Shown: positions 24,958 to 33,707 of the stretch, piece by piece
Numbering within the stretch: position 1 is the stretch's first letter
Layout: every line of letters begins with the position of its first letter
NCBI GenBank assembly: GCA_964509885.1
Contig: CAZDZL010000011.1
Coordinates: forward strand, 15,183 to 79,182
Length of the DNA: 64,000 nt
DNA from: Palsa-1447 sp964509885
GTDB lineage: Bacteria > Verrucomicrobiota > Verrucomicrobiia > Opitutales > Opitutaceae
Direction of reading: 5' to 3'
Translations under genes and position numbers: made by a program
Notes under the pieces: model-generated
Databases searched by the model: none
What the model was told of the DNA's origin: nothing
What the model saw: only the letters and a program-made list of their open reading frames with translations

Positions 24958-26124
24958 ATGCGCGTCCTCGTCGCCTTCGACAAGTTCAAGGACTCCCTCA
25001 CCGCCCCCCAGGCCTGCGACATCGCGGTGGCCGCGATCGGCTCCGCCCGGGGCGGCTGGGCGCTCGACCCGTGCCCGCTCTCGGACGGGGGCGAGGGGTT
25101 CGCCGAGATCCTCACGCGCTCGGCCGAAGGGGCCCTTCGCCTGGCAGGGGCGACGGGGCCCCGCGGGGCGGCGGTTCAGGCCTCGTTCGGGTTTGTACCC
25201 GTGGAGAGGATACCGGACCGCGCCCGCGCGATGCTCGGGGCCGCCGCGGCCCGCCCCGGGGGCGTGGTCGCCGTGGTCGAGATGGCCTCCGCGAGCGGAC
25301 TCGCCCTCCTTGCGCCAGGCGAGCGCGACCTCCTGCGCGCGTCCTCGGTCGGGACCGGCCAGCTGATCAGCGCGGCGGCTGCGGCCGGGGCGCGGGCGAT
25401 CCTCCTCGGCGTCGGGGGAAGCGCGACCCACGACCTCGGTCTCGGCGCGCTGTCCGCCCTCGGGATCCGCTGCGAGGGGGCCGAGGGCGAGGCGCTCGAC
25501 CCGCTCGTCCCCGCCGATTGGCCGCGCCTTAGGTCCATCTCCGGCGCCCTCCCGGCGGCCTTCCCGCCGATCCTGATTGCCTGCGACGTCCAGAACCCGC
25601 TCCTCGGGCGGCGCGGTGCGCTGGCGGTGTACGGCCCGCAGAAGGGCCTCAGGGCCGCCGACGCCGCCCGGCTCGAGTCGGAGACGGGGCGCGTCGCGGC
25701 GATGGTCTGCCGGCACTTCGGGCAGCCCGACGCGCTCGCCGAGCTGGCCGGCGCCGGCGCGGCGGGCGGAATCGCCTTCGGGCTCATGGCGGGGGCGAAC
25801 GCGAGGCTTCTGCCCGGGTTCGACCTGGTCTCGTCCTGGATCGACCTTGAGGACCGGCTCTCGGCGGCCGACATGGTCGTCACCGGCGAGGGCCGCTTTG
25901 ACGACACGTCGCTCAGCGGCAAGGGGCCCGGCACGGTGGTCCGCCGGGCCCTCGCGCAGGGCAAGCTCGTCCATGTGTTCGCGGGGCAGGTCGAGCTCAC
26001 GCAGAGGATCCCGGGGCTCTTCACGCACGCCGTCACCCCGCCGGGCATGGCGCTCGCCGACGCCCTATCCCGCGCGCCCGGCCTGCTTTCGGAGACGATC
26101 GAGCGCGCGCTTGCCGAGGGATGA
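24958..26124 (+). CDS. Glycerate 2-kinase, GarK/GlxK type
   Basis: The 388-residue protein begins MRVLVAFDKFKDSLTAPQA, the signature start of the type-II glycerate kinase family. It also has DGGEGFAE, GVGGSATHDLGLG and TGEGRFDDTSLSGKGP. It should phosphorylate D-glycerate to 2-phosphoglycerate in the cytoplasm. It is transcribed divergently from the dipeptide epimerase across a 68-base gap and lies directly before the NamZ-like gene, with at most a 4-base overlap depending on that gene's start. Confidence 0.93.
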   Translation: MRVLVAFDKFKDSLTAPQACDIAVAAIGSARGGWALDPCPLSDGGEGFAEILTRSAEGALRLAGATGPRGAAVQASFGFVPVERIPDRARAMLGAAAARPGGVVAVVEMASASGLALLAPGERDLLRASSVGTGQLISAAAAAGARAILLGVGGSATHDLGLGALSALGIRCEGAEGEALDPLVPADWPRLRSISGALPAAFPPILIACDVQNPLLGRRGALAVYGPQKGLRAADAARLESETGRVAAMVCRHFGQPDALAELAGAGAAGGIAFGLMAGANARLLPGFDLVSSWIDLEDRLSAADMVVTGEGRFDDTSLSGKGPGTVVRRALAQGKLVHVFAGQVELTQRIPGLFTHAVTPPGMALADALSRAPGLLSETIERALAEG

Positions 26125-26165
26125 AACGTCTCGACCGGACCAGACCGGCGGTTGATACGTTACGG

Positions 26166-27533
26166 ATGCTCCGTCTTTTCCCCCGGTCCCTCAGGCGCGC
26201 CCTCTCAGGCGCGGCGCCGCTCCTGGGACTGATCGGGTGCAGCGCGACCCCGGCCCCGTCGCCCTCGCCGGCGCCCACGGTGCGGGTGGCCCCGCCGGCC
26301 CCGACGCCGGCGCCCACGGTCGCCGTCGACCCGGCCCATCCCGTGATGCTCGGGATCGACGTCCTCGAGGCGGACGGGTTCGCCGCCGTGCGGGGGAAGG
26401 CGATCGGGCTCCTGACCCACCCGGCGGGCGTGAACCGGCACGGCATGAGCACGATTGAGATCCTGCGGCACGCCCCGAACGTCAGGCTGGTCGCCCTCTT
26501 CGGCACCGAGCACGGGGTCCGCGGGGAATTCCCAGCCAGCATCAACTATCCTGACCACGTCGACGCCAGGACGGGCCTTCCCGTCTACTCGCTCTACAAC
26601 GGCGTCAACCGGGGCAAGCCCAGCAAGGCGCAGCTGAAGGGCCTGGACGCCGTCGTCATCGACCTGCAGGACATCGGCTCCAGGAGCTACACCTTCACGG
26701 GCGCGATGAAGATGTGCATGGAGGGGTGCTTCGAGAACGGCGTGGAGGTGATCGTCCTCGACCGGCCGAACCCCCTCGGCGGCCTCAAGGTGGACGGGCC
26801 GCCGCTCGATCCCCAGTGGGTGTCCAGCCTGGTCACCGCGTTCCGGGTGCCCTACGTCCACGGGCTCACGATCGGGGAGCTGGCCACGATGGCCAAGGAG
26901 GCGCCGGACGTGATGAAGATATCCGACGCGGCCAGGACCCACGGCAGGCTCACGGTGGTCCCCATGCGGGGCTGGCGCAGGAGCATGAGGTGGCCCGAGA
27001 CGGGGCTCACGTGGGTCCCCACGTCCCCGTACATCCCGACGTTCTCGGCGGTGGAGGGATACCCGATGACGGGGATCGGGACGCAGTGGGGCGGCTTCAA
27101 GAACGGGATCGGGACCGCCTACCCCTTCCGCGGGATATCCTACCACGGGGTGCGCTTCGACACCCTTGAGAAGGAACTCGTGTCCCAGAACATACAGGGA
27201 ATCGGGTTCAGGCGCGTCAGCGTCCCCGATCCCAAGACGGGCAAGCCCGAGCTGGGCCTCTACGTGGAGATCAACGACTGGGACCTGTGGAGGCCCACGG
27301 AGCTGAGCGCCTACCTGCTGAAGCTGTCCTGCGCGCTCAGCCCGCGTAACCCCTTCTCCTCGATGACGCCGGCGGAAGTGCGCACCCTGCTGATCTACCT
27401 GGGCTCGACCTCGTTCTACAACGACCTTGCGGCCCACGGGGCCAAGGTGGACGTGGACGCCTACGTGCGCGACTGGCAGGCCAGGGACGCGATCTACCAG
27501 CAGCAGAGCAGGCGCTACTGGCTCTACCACTGA
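26166..27533 (+). CDS. Exo-beta-N-acetylmuramidase NamZ-like lipoprotein (DUF1343)
   Basis: The 455-residue protein has a lipoprotein signal with lipobox LIGC (Cys25), a Pro/Ala linker, then the DUF1343 domain with GTEHGVRGEF, VIDLQDIGSRSYTF and RPNPLGG. The family founder in Bacillus (YbbC/NamZ) removes terminal MurNAc from murein fragments, so periplasmic peptidoglycan recycling is the likely role. I place the start at the ATG at 26166 because it begins a proper signal. An in-frame ATG at 26121 overlaps the glycerate kinase stop (ATGA) and would add 15 residues before the signal, so coupling is possible. Confidence 0.85.
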   Translation: MLRLFPRSLRRALSGAAPLLGLIGCSATPAPSPSPAPTVRVAPPAPTPAPTVAVDPAHPVMLGIDVLEADGFAAVRGKAIGLLTHPAGVNRHGMSTIEILRHAPNVRLVALFGTEHGVRGEFPASINYPDHVDARTGLPVYSLYNGVNRGKPSKAQLKGLDAVVIDLQDIGSRSYTFTGAMKMCMEGCFENGVEVIVLDRPNPLGGLKVDGPPLDPQWVSSLVTAFRVPYVHGLTIGELATMAKEAPDVMKISDAARTHGRLTVVPMRGWRRSMRWPETGLTWVPTSPYIPTFSAVEGYPMTGIGTQWGGFKNGIGTAYPFRGISYHGVRFDTLEKELVSQNIQGIGFRRVSVPDPKTGKPELGLYVEINDWDLWRPTELSAYLLKLSCALSPRNPFSSMTPAEVRTLLIYLGSTSFYNDLAAHGAKVDVDAYVRDWQARDAIYQQQSRRYWLYH

Positions 27534-27641
27534 GGGCGCCCGGCACTCCCACGGGAAAAACCCCAGGGGCGCGCCAAAAAAAATCGCCAACGCGCCCGGC
27601 GCGGCCAAGGGTATCCCTCCCCACTGCCTCCCATTCGATTC

Positions 27642-28709
27642 ATGAAGATCAAACGCAGGAAGTCCCATTTCAACGTAGCGGTCATCGGCGCCGGAGGAAT
27701 CGGCCAGGACCACCTCGCGAGCTTCAGGCTCCACCCAAGCGCCCGGGTCGTCGCCCTGGCCGAGGTTTCCCCGGAGCGCGGGCGCGAGGCCGCCGAGCGC
27801 TTCGGCGTGCCGGAGCTCGTCACGGACTACAGGAAGCTCCTCGGGCGCGGGGACATCGACATCATCTCGATCGCGCTCCCCAACTACCTCCACGCGAAGG
27901 TCGCCCTTGAGGCGCTTCGGGCCGGCAAGCACGTCATGCTGGACAAGCCCATGGCGACCAACGCACGGGACGCCGCGAAGCTCGTCGCCGAGGCGAGGAA
28001 GCGGGGCGTCCTCTTCATGGTGGGCCAGAACTTCCGGTTCAACGCCGAGACGCAGACGGCCCGGCAGGTCGTGACTGCGGGAAGCCTCGGGGACGTGTAC
28101 CACGCCAAGACCTCGTGGAGCCGCCGCGCAGGCATCCCGCGCATCGGCTCGTGGTTCACGCAGAAGCGCTTCGCGGGCGGCGGCTGCACCTATGACATCG
28201 GCGTGCACGCGCTCGACCGCTGCCTGTACCTCCTCGGGGAGTTCGAGGCGGCCGCCGTCAGCGGCCAGACCTTCGCGAAGTTCGGGCCGCGCGGCCTCGG
28301 CAACGGGGGCTGGGGGAAGAGCGAGATCGACCCCAAGGCGAAGTTCGACGTGGACGACCTCTCGGTCGCGCTCATCAAGCTTAGGAGCGGGCGCACCGTG
28401 CTCCTCGAGTCCTCGTGGGCCGCGCACGGGCCGCTCGTCGACGTCAACGAGACGCAGCTCTTTGGGACCGAGGCGGGCCTGAGCCTCCCGCCGGTCAAGC
28501 TCTACAGGCGCACGAAGACGGGCTACGCGTCGGAGGAGGTGGCTCCGCTGCCGCCGCTCGTGAACACCAACCGCATGGTGCATTTCATCGACTGCCTGCT
28601 CGGCAAGGCCGAGCCCTTCGTCAAGCCGGCCGAGTCGCTGGCGGTCCAGAAGATCCTGGATGCGATCTACGTCTCGTCCAAGACCGGCAGGGAAGTCCGA
28701 ATCACATGA
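27642..28709 (+). CDS. GFO/IDH/MocA-family NAD(P)-dependent oxidoreductase, operon gene 1
   Basis: The 355-residue enzyme has an N-terminal Rossmann fold (VAVIGAGGIGQDHL), the family motif MLDKPMATN with its catalytic-region Lys, and the C-terminal alpha/beta domain (GGGCTYDIGVHALD). It should oxidise or reduce a sugar or cyclitol, often at C3. It is the first of four genes in the same direction; its stop overlaps the next start by 4 bases. It has a basic N-terminus (MKIKRRKSH) and no signal peptide. A 108-base gap after the NamZ-like gene may hold the promoter, though no clear elements were seen. Confidence 0.9.
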   Translation: MKIKRRKSHFNVAVIGAGGIGQDHLASFRLHPSARVVALAEVSPERGREAAERFGVPELVTDYRKLLGRGDIDIISIALPNYLHAKVALEALRAGKHVMLDKPMATNARDAAKLVAEARKRGVLFMVGQNFRFNAETQTARQVVTAGSLGDVYHAKTSWSRRAGIPRIGSWFTQKRFAGGGCTYDIGVHALDRCLYLLGEFEAAAVSGQTFAKFGPRGLGNGGWGKSEIDPKAKFDVDDLSVALIKLRSGRTVLLESSWAAHGPLVDVNETQLFGTEAGLSLPPVKLYRRTKTGYASEEVAPLPPLVNTNRMVHFIDCLLGKAEPFVKPAESLAVQKILDAIYVSSKTGREVRIT

Positions 28710-29467
28710 AGAAAAACACAAAGTCCCCCAAGAAGAAGATACCCGTCGCGCTTCAGCTTTGGTCCGTGCGCGACGACATGAAGCGGGACTTCGCGGCCAC
28801 GGTCGCCGCGGTCGCCGAGATCGGCTACGACGGCGTCGAGCTCGCCGGCTACGGCAACCTGGACGCCAAGGGGGCCAAGGAGGCCATTGACGCCGCGGGG
28901 CTCAAGGTGGCGGGCATGCACGTGAGCTATCCCACCCTGTCCACCGACCTCACGACGGTCATCAGCGACGCGCTCCTCTTCGGGACCAGGAACGTGACGT
29001 GCTCGTGGTGGCCGCCGGCCCACTACCTCTCCGCGGCGGCCTGCCAGCGGATCGGCGAGCAGCTGGGCAAGGTCGGCGAGGCCCTGCGCCCGTTCGGCAT
29101 CCGCTTCGGGTTCCACAACCACGACTCCGAGTTCAAGATCTTCGACGGCCGCCCCGCGTTCGACTGGATCCTCGGGGCCGCCGAGCCGCGCAACCTCGTC
29201 GCGGAGCTGGACGTGTACTGGGTCCACTTCGCCGGGTACTCGTCCGCGAAGTTCATCCGGGACCACGGGGCGCGCATCCCCCTCCTCCATCTCAAGGACG
29301 CGAAGGAGCTGGGCCAGGGGCCGGTGGACTTCGGCTCCATCTTCGAGGCGTCCGACTCGGTCGGCGCCGCCGAGTGGTACATTATCGAGCAGGAGCAGTA
29401 CAGCCACGTGCCGATCAAGTCCGTTCGCCTGTGCTACCAGCAGATGAAGGCGTGGGGCCGCGCTTGA
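28706..29467 (+). CDS. Xylose isomerase-like TIM-barrel sugar epimerase/isomerase, operon gene 2
   Basis: The 253-residue AP-endonuclease-2 superfamily protein has GYDGVELAGYG, the metal-binding segment FGFHNHDSEF, AELDVYWVHFAG and LLHLKDAKELG. These supply the Glu/His/Asp metal site of sugar phosphate isomerases and epimerases. A Lys-rich start (MKKNTKSPKKKIP) precedes the barrel. Translation is coupled to the oxidoreductase upstream (ATGA). In such operons the isomerase or lyase acts on the keto-sugar made by the oxidoreductase; the exact substrate is unknown. Confidence 0.88.
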   Translation: MKKNTKSPKKKIPVALQLWSVRDDMKRDFAATVAAVAEIGYDGVELAGYGNLDAKGAKEAIDAAGLKVAGMHVSYPTLSTDLTTVISDALLFGTRNVTCSWWPPAHYLSAAACQRIGEQLGKVGEALRPFGIRFGFHNHDSEFKIFDGRPAFDWILGAAEPRNLVAELDVYWVHFAGYSSAKFIRDHGARIPLLHLKDAKELGQGPVDFGSIFEASDSVGAAEWYIIEQEQYSHVPIKSVRLCYQQMKAWGRA

Positions 29468-29512
29468 ATCCCCGCGAGAAATAGGAGAACAATCGGAGAA
29501 CACACCCCCAAC

Positions 29513-30556
29513 ATGCCCCGCCCCGTCACCCTGTTCACCGGCCAATGGGCCGACCTGCCCCTTGAGAAACTCGCCCCCCTCGCGAAGAAGATGGGCTATG
29601 ACGGCGTCGAGCTCGCCTGCTGGGGCGACCACTTCGAGGTCGACAAGGCGCTCTCGTCCAAGGGCTACGTGCAGGACAAGTGGGACCTGCTCCGAGCGAA
29701 CGGCCTCTCGTGCGCCGCCGTCTCCAACCACCTCGTCGGCCAGGCCGTGTGCGACCTGATCGACGACCGCCACAAGTCCATCCTCCCGCCCGACGTGTGG
29801 GGAGACGGCAAGCCCGAGGGCGTGAGGAAGCGCGCCGCGGCGAAGATGATCGCGACCGGGAAGGCCGCGCGGAAGTTCTTCGACGCCCGCCCGGGAAAGC
29901 AGGCGGCCGGCGCGGCCCCCGCCGTGGTCAACGGCTTCACGGGCTCCTCGATCTGGCACTCGATCTACGCCTTCCCGCCCACGTCCCAGGAATTCTGGGA
30001 GAAGGGGTTCCAGGACTTCGCGCACAGGTGGGGCCCGATCCTCGAGGCCTTCGAGGCCAGCAACGTCAACTTTGGGCTGGAGGTCCACCCGACCGAAATC
30101 GCCTTCGACACCGCGAGCGCCCAGCGGGCCGTCGAGGCCGTCAAGGGCCACCGGCGCTTCGGGTTCAACTACGACCCGTCGCACCTGGGCTACCAGGGCG
30201 TCGACTACGTGAAGTTCATACGCGCGTTCGGCAGCCGCATCTTCCACGTGCACATGAAGGACGTGTGGTGGGGCCACGGCGACGGGTCCGTCGGCGTGTT
30301 CGGGGGCCACACGGGCTTCGGCGACGCCCGCCGCTTCTGGGACTTCCGCTCGCTGGGGCACGGCGACATCCGATTCGAGGACATCATCGTCGCCCTGAAC
30401 GACGTCGGCTACCGCGGCCCCCTCTCGGTCGAGTGGGAGGACATCCGGATGGACCGCGTGCACGGCGCCACGGAGGCCGCGGCCTTCGTCCGCAAGGTGG
30501 ACTTCCCCCCGAGCTCCCTCGCCTTCGACGCGGCGTTCGACAAGAAAAACCAGTGA
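29513..30556 (+). CDS. Xylose isomerase-like TIM-barrel protein, operon gene 3
   Basis: The 347-residue protein has GYDGVELACWGDH, NFGLEVHPTEIAFD, FGFNYDPSHLGYQ, IFHVHMKDV and LSVEWEDIRMD, giving the metal-binding Glu/Asp/His/Glu set of the AP-endonuclease-2 superfamily. It is longer than its neighbour because of insertions near residues 90-140. A purine-rich GGAG upstream of the ATG may serve as ribosome binding site. It is probably a sugar isomerase/epimerase in the same pathway as the flanking oxidoreductases. Confidence 0.88.
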   Translation: MPRPVTLFTGQWADLPLEKLAPLAKKMGYDGVELACWGDHFEVDKALSSKGYVQDKWDLLRANGLSCAAVSNHLVGQAVCDLIDDRHKSILPPDVWGDGKPEGVRKRAAAKMIATGKAARKFFDARPGKQAAGAAPAVVNGFTGSSIWHSIYAFPPTSQEFWEKGFQDFAHRWGPILEAFEASNVNFGLEVHPTEIAFDTASAQRAVEAVKGHRRFGFNYDPSHLGYQGVDYVKFIRAFGSRIFHVHMKDVWWGHGDGSVGVFGGHTGFGDARRFWDFRSLGHGDIRFEDIIVALNDVGYRGPLSVEWEDIRMDRVHGATEAAAFVRKVDFPPSSLAFDAAFDKKNQ

Positions 30557-30598
30557 CCCCGGCCGCGGGTCCCTAACCGGCGGAGGCCTCCAAACACC

Positions 30599-31756
30599 AT
30601 GCGCAGAAAACTCAGGTTCGGGATGATCGGCGGCGGGCGGGGCGCGTTCATAGGCGGCGTGCACCGGATCGCGGCCGCGATGGACGGCAAGGCCGAGCTC
30701 GTCGCAGGCGCGTTCTCAAGCGACCCGGCGCGCTCGAGAGCGTCCGGCGAGGACCTGTTCCTCGACCCCTCGCGCGTGTACGGCTCCTACCGCGAGATGG
30801 CGAAGGCGGAGTCGGCGATGCCCGCGGGCCGGCGCCTGGACTTCGTCGTCATCGTCACGCCCAACCACCAGCATTTCGAGCCCGCGCGGCTCTTCCTCGA
30901 GAGCGGCTTCAATGTCGTCTGCGACAAGCCGGTCACGTTCGATCTGGCCCAGGCCAGGAAGCTCAGGGCCGTCGTGCGCAAGACCGGCAAGGTGTTCGTC
31001 CTGACCCACAACTACACCGGCAACGCGATGGTCAAGCAGGCGCGCGCCCTGGTCCGGGACGGCACCGTCGGGGCGATCCGCAAGGTGGTCGTCGAGTACC
31101 CGCAGGGCTGGCTGGCCGACGCCATCGAGCGCTCGGGCCAGAAGCAGGCCGCGTGGCGCACCGACCCGAAGCGCAGCGGCGCCGCGGGCTGCATGGGGGA
31201 CATAGGCACGCACGCCGAGAACCTCGCGCGCTACATCACCGGCCTGCAGATCGAGGAGCTCTGCGCCGACCTGAGCACGTTCGTCAAGGGGCGCAGGCTC
31301 GACGACGACGGTAACGTCCTCGTCCGCTACAGGGGCGGCGCCAAGGGGGTGCTGCACGCCTCCCAGATCTGCGTCGGCGACGAGAACGACCTCAACATCC
31401 GCGTCTACGGGACGAAGGCCTCGCTGGAGTGGCGCCAGGAGCACCCGAACGAGCTCGTGGTCAAGTACGCCGACAAGCCCCGCCAGGTCTGGCGCAGGGG
31501 CAACGGCTACGACGGCGCCGAGGCCAAGCGCTTCACGCGGATCCCCGCCGGGCATCCCGAGGGCTACCTCGAGGCTTTCGGCAACATCTACCTCGAGGCG
31601 TTCCGCGGGATCGCGGCCGAGGTGGAGGGCCGGCCGGTGCCGCGAAAGCTGGATTTCCCGACGATCGACGACGGCGTCGAGGGGATGGCCTTCATCGAGG
31701 CCGTGGTCCGCAGCAGCCGGCTCGGCGCCCGCTGGGTCAGGCCGGCGGCTCGTTGA
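30599..31756 (+). CDS. GFO/IDH/MocA-family oxidoreductase, operon gene 4
   Basis: The 385-residue protein has a Rossmann motif (FGMIGGGRGAFIGGVH), VVCDKPVTFDLAQA, and GCMGDIGTHAENLARYI. The GRGAFIGGVHR variant and the ending belong to a subgroup seen with sugar epimerases in Planctomycetes and Verrucomicrobia. It follows the previous gene by 42 bases, with GGCGGAGG as ribosome binding site. The last 20 bases overlap the converging mobA-like gene. Together the two oxidoreductases suggest an oxidation-elimination-reduction scheme on one sugar. Confidence 0.9.
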   Translation: MRRKLRFGMIGGGRGAFIGGVHRIAAAMDGKAELVAGAFSSDPARSRASGEDLFLDPSRVYGSYREMAKAESAMPAGRRLDFVVIVTPNHQHFEPARLFLESGFNVVCDKPVTFDLAQARKLRAVVRKTGKVFVLTHNYTGNAMVKQARALVRDGTVGAIRKVVVEYPQGWLADAIERSGQKQAAWRTDPKRSGAAGCMGDIGTHAENLARYITGLQIEELCADLSTFVKGRRLDDDGNVLVRYRGGAKGVLHASQICVGDENDLNIRVYGTKASLEWRQEHPNELVVKYADKPRQVWRRGNGYDGAEAKRFTRIPAGHPEGYLEAFGNIYLEAFRGIAAEVEGRPVPRKLDFPTIDDGVEGMAFIEAVVRSSRLGARWVRPAAR

Positions 31757-32285
31757 GGCTCGCCAGTCGGCCGGCGTAGCCCGCGGGAACATCGGCAACG
31801 GTCATCCTTCCGGCGGCCGCGAGCGCCCGGGCCAGGGCCTGCACGGACAATTCCCTTCGGGCGAGGCGGACCTCGACCTCGGGGAGCGCCTCGGCCGGGT
31901 AGACGGCGGCCAGCGGCTCCAGCGCACCCGCGGCCCCGGCGACCGCGCCGGCACCCGGACGGCTGAGGCCCCGCAGCCAAACGAACCATGCCGCGTCGAT
32001 TCCGGGCATGTCCACGGCGAGAACCGCGAGATGCGGATGGCCGCCCATCTCGAGGGCCGCGTGGATTCCCGCGAGCGGCCCGGAATCGGCCACCTTGTCG
32101 AGGAGGCAGTCGGGATACCCGATGGTCTCCTGGCCGCTTCGACGGATGAGGACGACGCGCGACGCGCCGGCACCAAGCAGTACACCCACCTGCCTTTTCC
32201 AGAGAGGCTCGCCGCCCACCTCGACCAGCGCCTTGTCGCGCCCCATCCGTCGGCCCTCGCCGCCGGCGAGCACTACGCCGAGCAT
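31737..32285 (-). CDS. mobA: Molybdenum cofactor guanylyltransferase-like protein
   Basis: The 182-residue nucleotidyltransferase has the signature LAGGEGRRMGRDKALVEVGG (GTP/Mg site) and VLAVDMPG. MobA joins GMP to molybdopterin to make the bis-MGD cofactor of formate dehydrogenases and related enzymes. The ATG at 32285 lies inside the end of the MOSC gene (13-base overlap). It belongs to a three-gene minus-strand unit with fdhD and the MOSC gene. Its 3' end overlaps the plus-strand oxidoreductase by 20 bases. The N-terminal signature could also fit a MocA-type cytidylyltransferase, but the cluster with fdhD favours MobA. Confidence 0.8.
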   Translation of the reverse strand: MLGVVLAGGEGRRMGRDKALVEVGGEPLWKRQVGVLLGAGASRVVLIRRSGQETIGYPDCLLDKVADSGPLAGIHAALEMGGHPHLAVLAVDMPGIDAAWFVWLRGLSRPGAGAVAGAAGALEPLAAVYPAEALPEVEVRLARRELSVQALARALAAAGRMTVADVPAGYAGRLASLNEPPA

Positions 32286-32779
32286 TGCTCGGCCTCCGTC
32301 CCCCCGAGAGCGAGCCATCCGTCCGTCAGCACACTTGCGCGAAGGCCCCCGGCCCTCCATTCGGCAAGGAGGGCGTAGGTCCCAGGGGAGAATGCCTGCT
32401 CCATCCAGAAGCAGGGCTTGCAGTGCTCGACCCCGTGGAACCGGACACCCTGAACCTCGAAATCCCGGCCGATGAGCCCATTGAGGTCGGTCCCCCGGAC
32501 GATGATATTGCGCCGGAAGACGTCCGATCCGCGGTCCATGACCCCGAGCGCGTCGCGAAGCCTGAGCCACGTCTCCTCGGCGAAGAACGTCACCTGCCCC
32601 TTCGCCCCCTCGAGCTTGGAGTAGCGATCGCCCTCCACGCCCCGGCCGGCGAGGAGCCTGATCCTCGGGACCTCGGTCATGGGCACGGTGCCCGCCGGCA
32701 TGCCCTTGTGTCCCTTGTAGATGTGCTCGGGGGACTGGTAGAGGCGGACGATGTTCATGGCGAGGGAGCCGGCCGTCAT
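32273..32779 (-). CDS. MOSC domain protein
   Basis: The 168-residue protein is a stand-alone MOSC domain: RLLAGRGVEGDRYS, then FRRNIIVRGTDLN and the conserved cysteine region VEHCKPCFWME. MOSC domains bind molybdenum cofactor or act in sulfur transfer. The ATG at 32779 overlaps the fdhD stop by 4 bases, which supports it as start; an internal ATG at 32758 (MNIVRLYQS) is the alternative. It sits between fdhD and the mobA-like gene. Confidence 0.88.
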   Translation of the reverse strand: MTAGSLAMNIVRLYQSPEHIYKGHKGMPAGTVPMTEVPRIRLLAGRGVEGDRYSKLEGAKGQVTFFAEETWLRLRDALGVMDRGSDVFRRNIIVRGTDLNGLIGRDFEVQGVRFHGVEHCKPCFWMEQAFSPGTYALLAEWRAGGLRASVLTDGWLALGGTEAEQCSA

Positions 32780-33660
32780 CCCTGGACGGGCCGCCCCGCC
32801 TGCGAATACACGTTGAACCTGCCGTCTCGAGCGAAGCCCACCAGCGTGATGGCGGTGTCGCGGGCGAGCTGCACCGCGAGGGATGAGGGAGCCCCCACGG
32901 CCACCACGAGCGCGACGCCCGCGGCCGCCGCCTTCTGGACGAGCTCAAAGCCAGCCCGTCCGCTCAGGACGAGCGTCGCGCCCGCGGTCGGGATCCCCCG
33001 CTTCAGGGCTGCGCCCACGACCTTGTCCACCGCGTTGTGCCTGCCGACGTCCTCACAGACGACCAGGGGCCCCCCGGAGGCGTCGAACAGGCCGGCACCG
33101 TGGCAGCCGCCCGTCTCCGGGTAGATTCTCTGCAGGCCCCGCAGTTTTCCGGGCAAAGCGAGCACCGCCGAGCCCGCGACGGCCTCAAGGTCGCCCTGGG
33201 CCGGCGCGGCCCTGAGCCTGAGGCCCTCGAGCGTGGTGCGGCCGCACAGGCCGCAGGCGGCGCTCGTGATGATGCCCCGGCTCACTCGCTCGACCGCCTG
33301 GTTGACCGGGGGGTGGGCCAGTCGGGCCCGCCAAGTCGGCACCTTCTCTCCCCGGGAATTCTCGCCGAGGAGCTCGCCGCCGAGAACGTCCCCGGCCCCG
33401 TCGATGATCGACTCGCAGTAGAGGAAGCCGAGCGCCAGCTCCTCGTCCTCGCCCGGCGTCCTCATGGTGACGGAGAGAATCCTGAGCACCGGCTGGCCGA
33501 GGCGCTCGTAGGCGATCTCGATGGCGAGCGGCTCCTCGACCACGAGGCGCTCCCGCACCGCCGAGAGGGCGCCGCCGCTCCATCGAAGCCCCGGGCAGTC
33601 GGCCGCCCGCGTCGCCGCGGCGGGGGCATTCGCGTCTGGGGCAAGTGCGCGGTTGCTCAT
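32776..33660 (-). CDS. fdhD: Formate dehydrogenase accessory sulfurtransferase FdhD
   Basis: The 294-residue protein has the FdhD features CESIIDG, the Cys pair in SAACGLCGRTT that relays sulfur, CHGAGLF and EDVGRHNAVDKVVG. It transfers sulfur from a cysteine desulfurase to the molybdenum cofactor of formate dehydrogenase. No formate dehydrogenase gene lies in the window, so the client is elsewhere. The ATG at 33660 has GGGG upstream; in-frame ATGs at 33681 and 33702 are less likely. The 5' end faces the Rieske gene across 47 bases, which hold both promoters. Confidence 0.92.
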   Translation of the reverse strand: MSNRALAPDANAPAAATRAADCPGLRWSGGALSAVRERLVVEEPLAIEIAYERLGQPVLRILSVTMRTPGEDEELALGFLYCESIIDGAGDVLGGELLGENSRGEKVPTWRARLAHPPVNQAVERVSRGIITSAACGLCGRTTLEGLRLRAAPAQGDLEAVAGSAVLALPGKLRGLQRIYPETGGCHGAGLFDASGGPLVVCEDVGRHNAVDKVVGAALKRGIPTAGATLVLSGRAGFELVQKAAAAGVALVVAVGAPSSLAVQLARDTAITLVGFARDGRFNVYSQAGRPVQG

Positions 33661-33707
33661 CTTCGGAACCCCATGTTGCATGGTGTTCGCCGATTTTGCC
33701 ACACCCG

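Noticed and set aside
26205..28721. Open frame of 838 codons on the minus strand
   Set aside because: It runs across two well-supported plus-strand genes (NamZ-like and oxidoreductase) and has the composition of a shadow frame.
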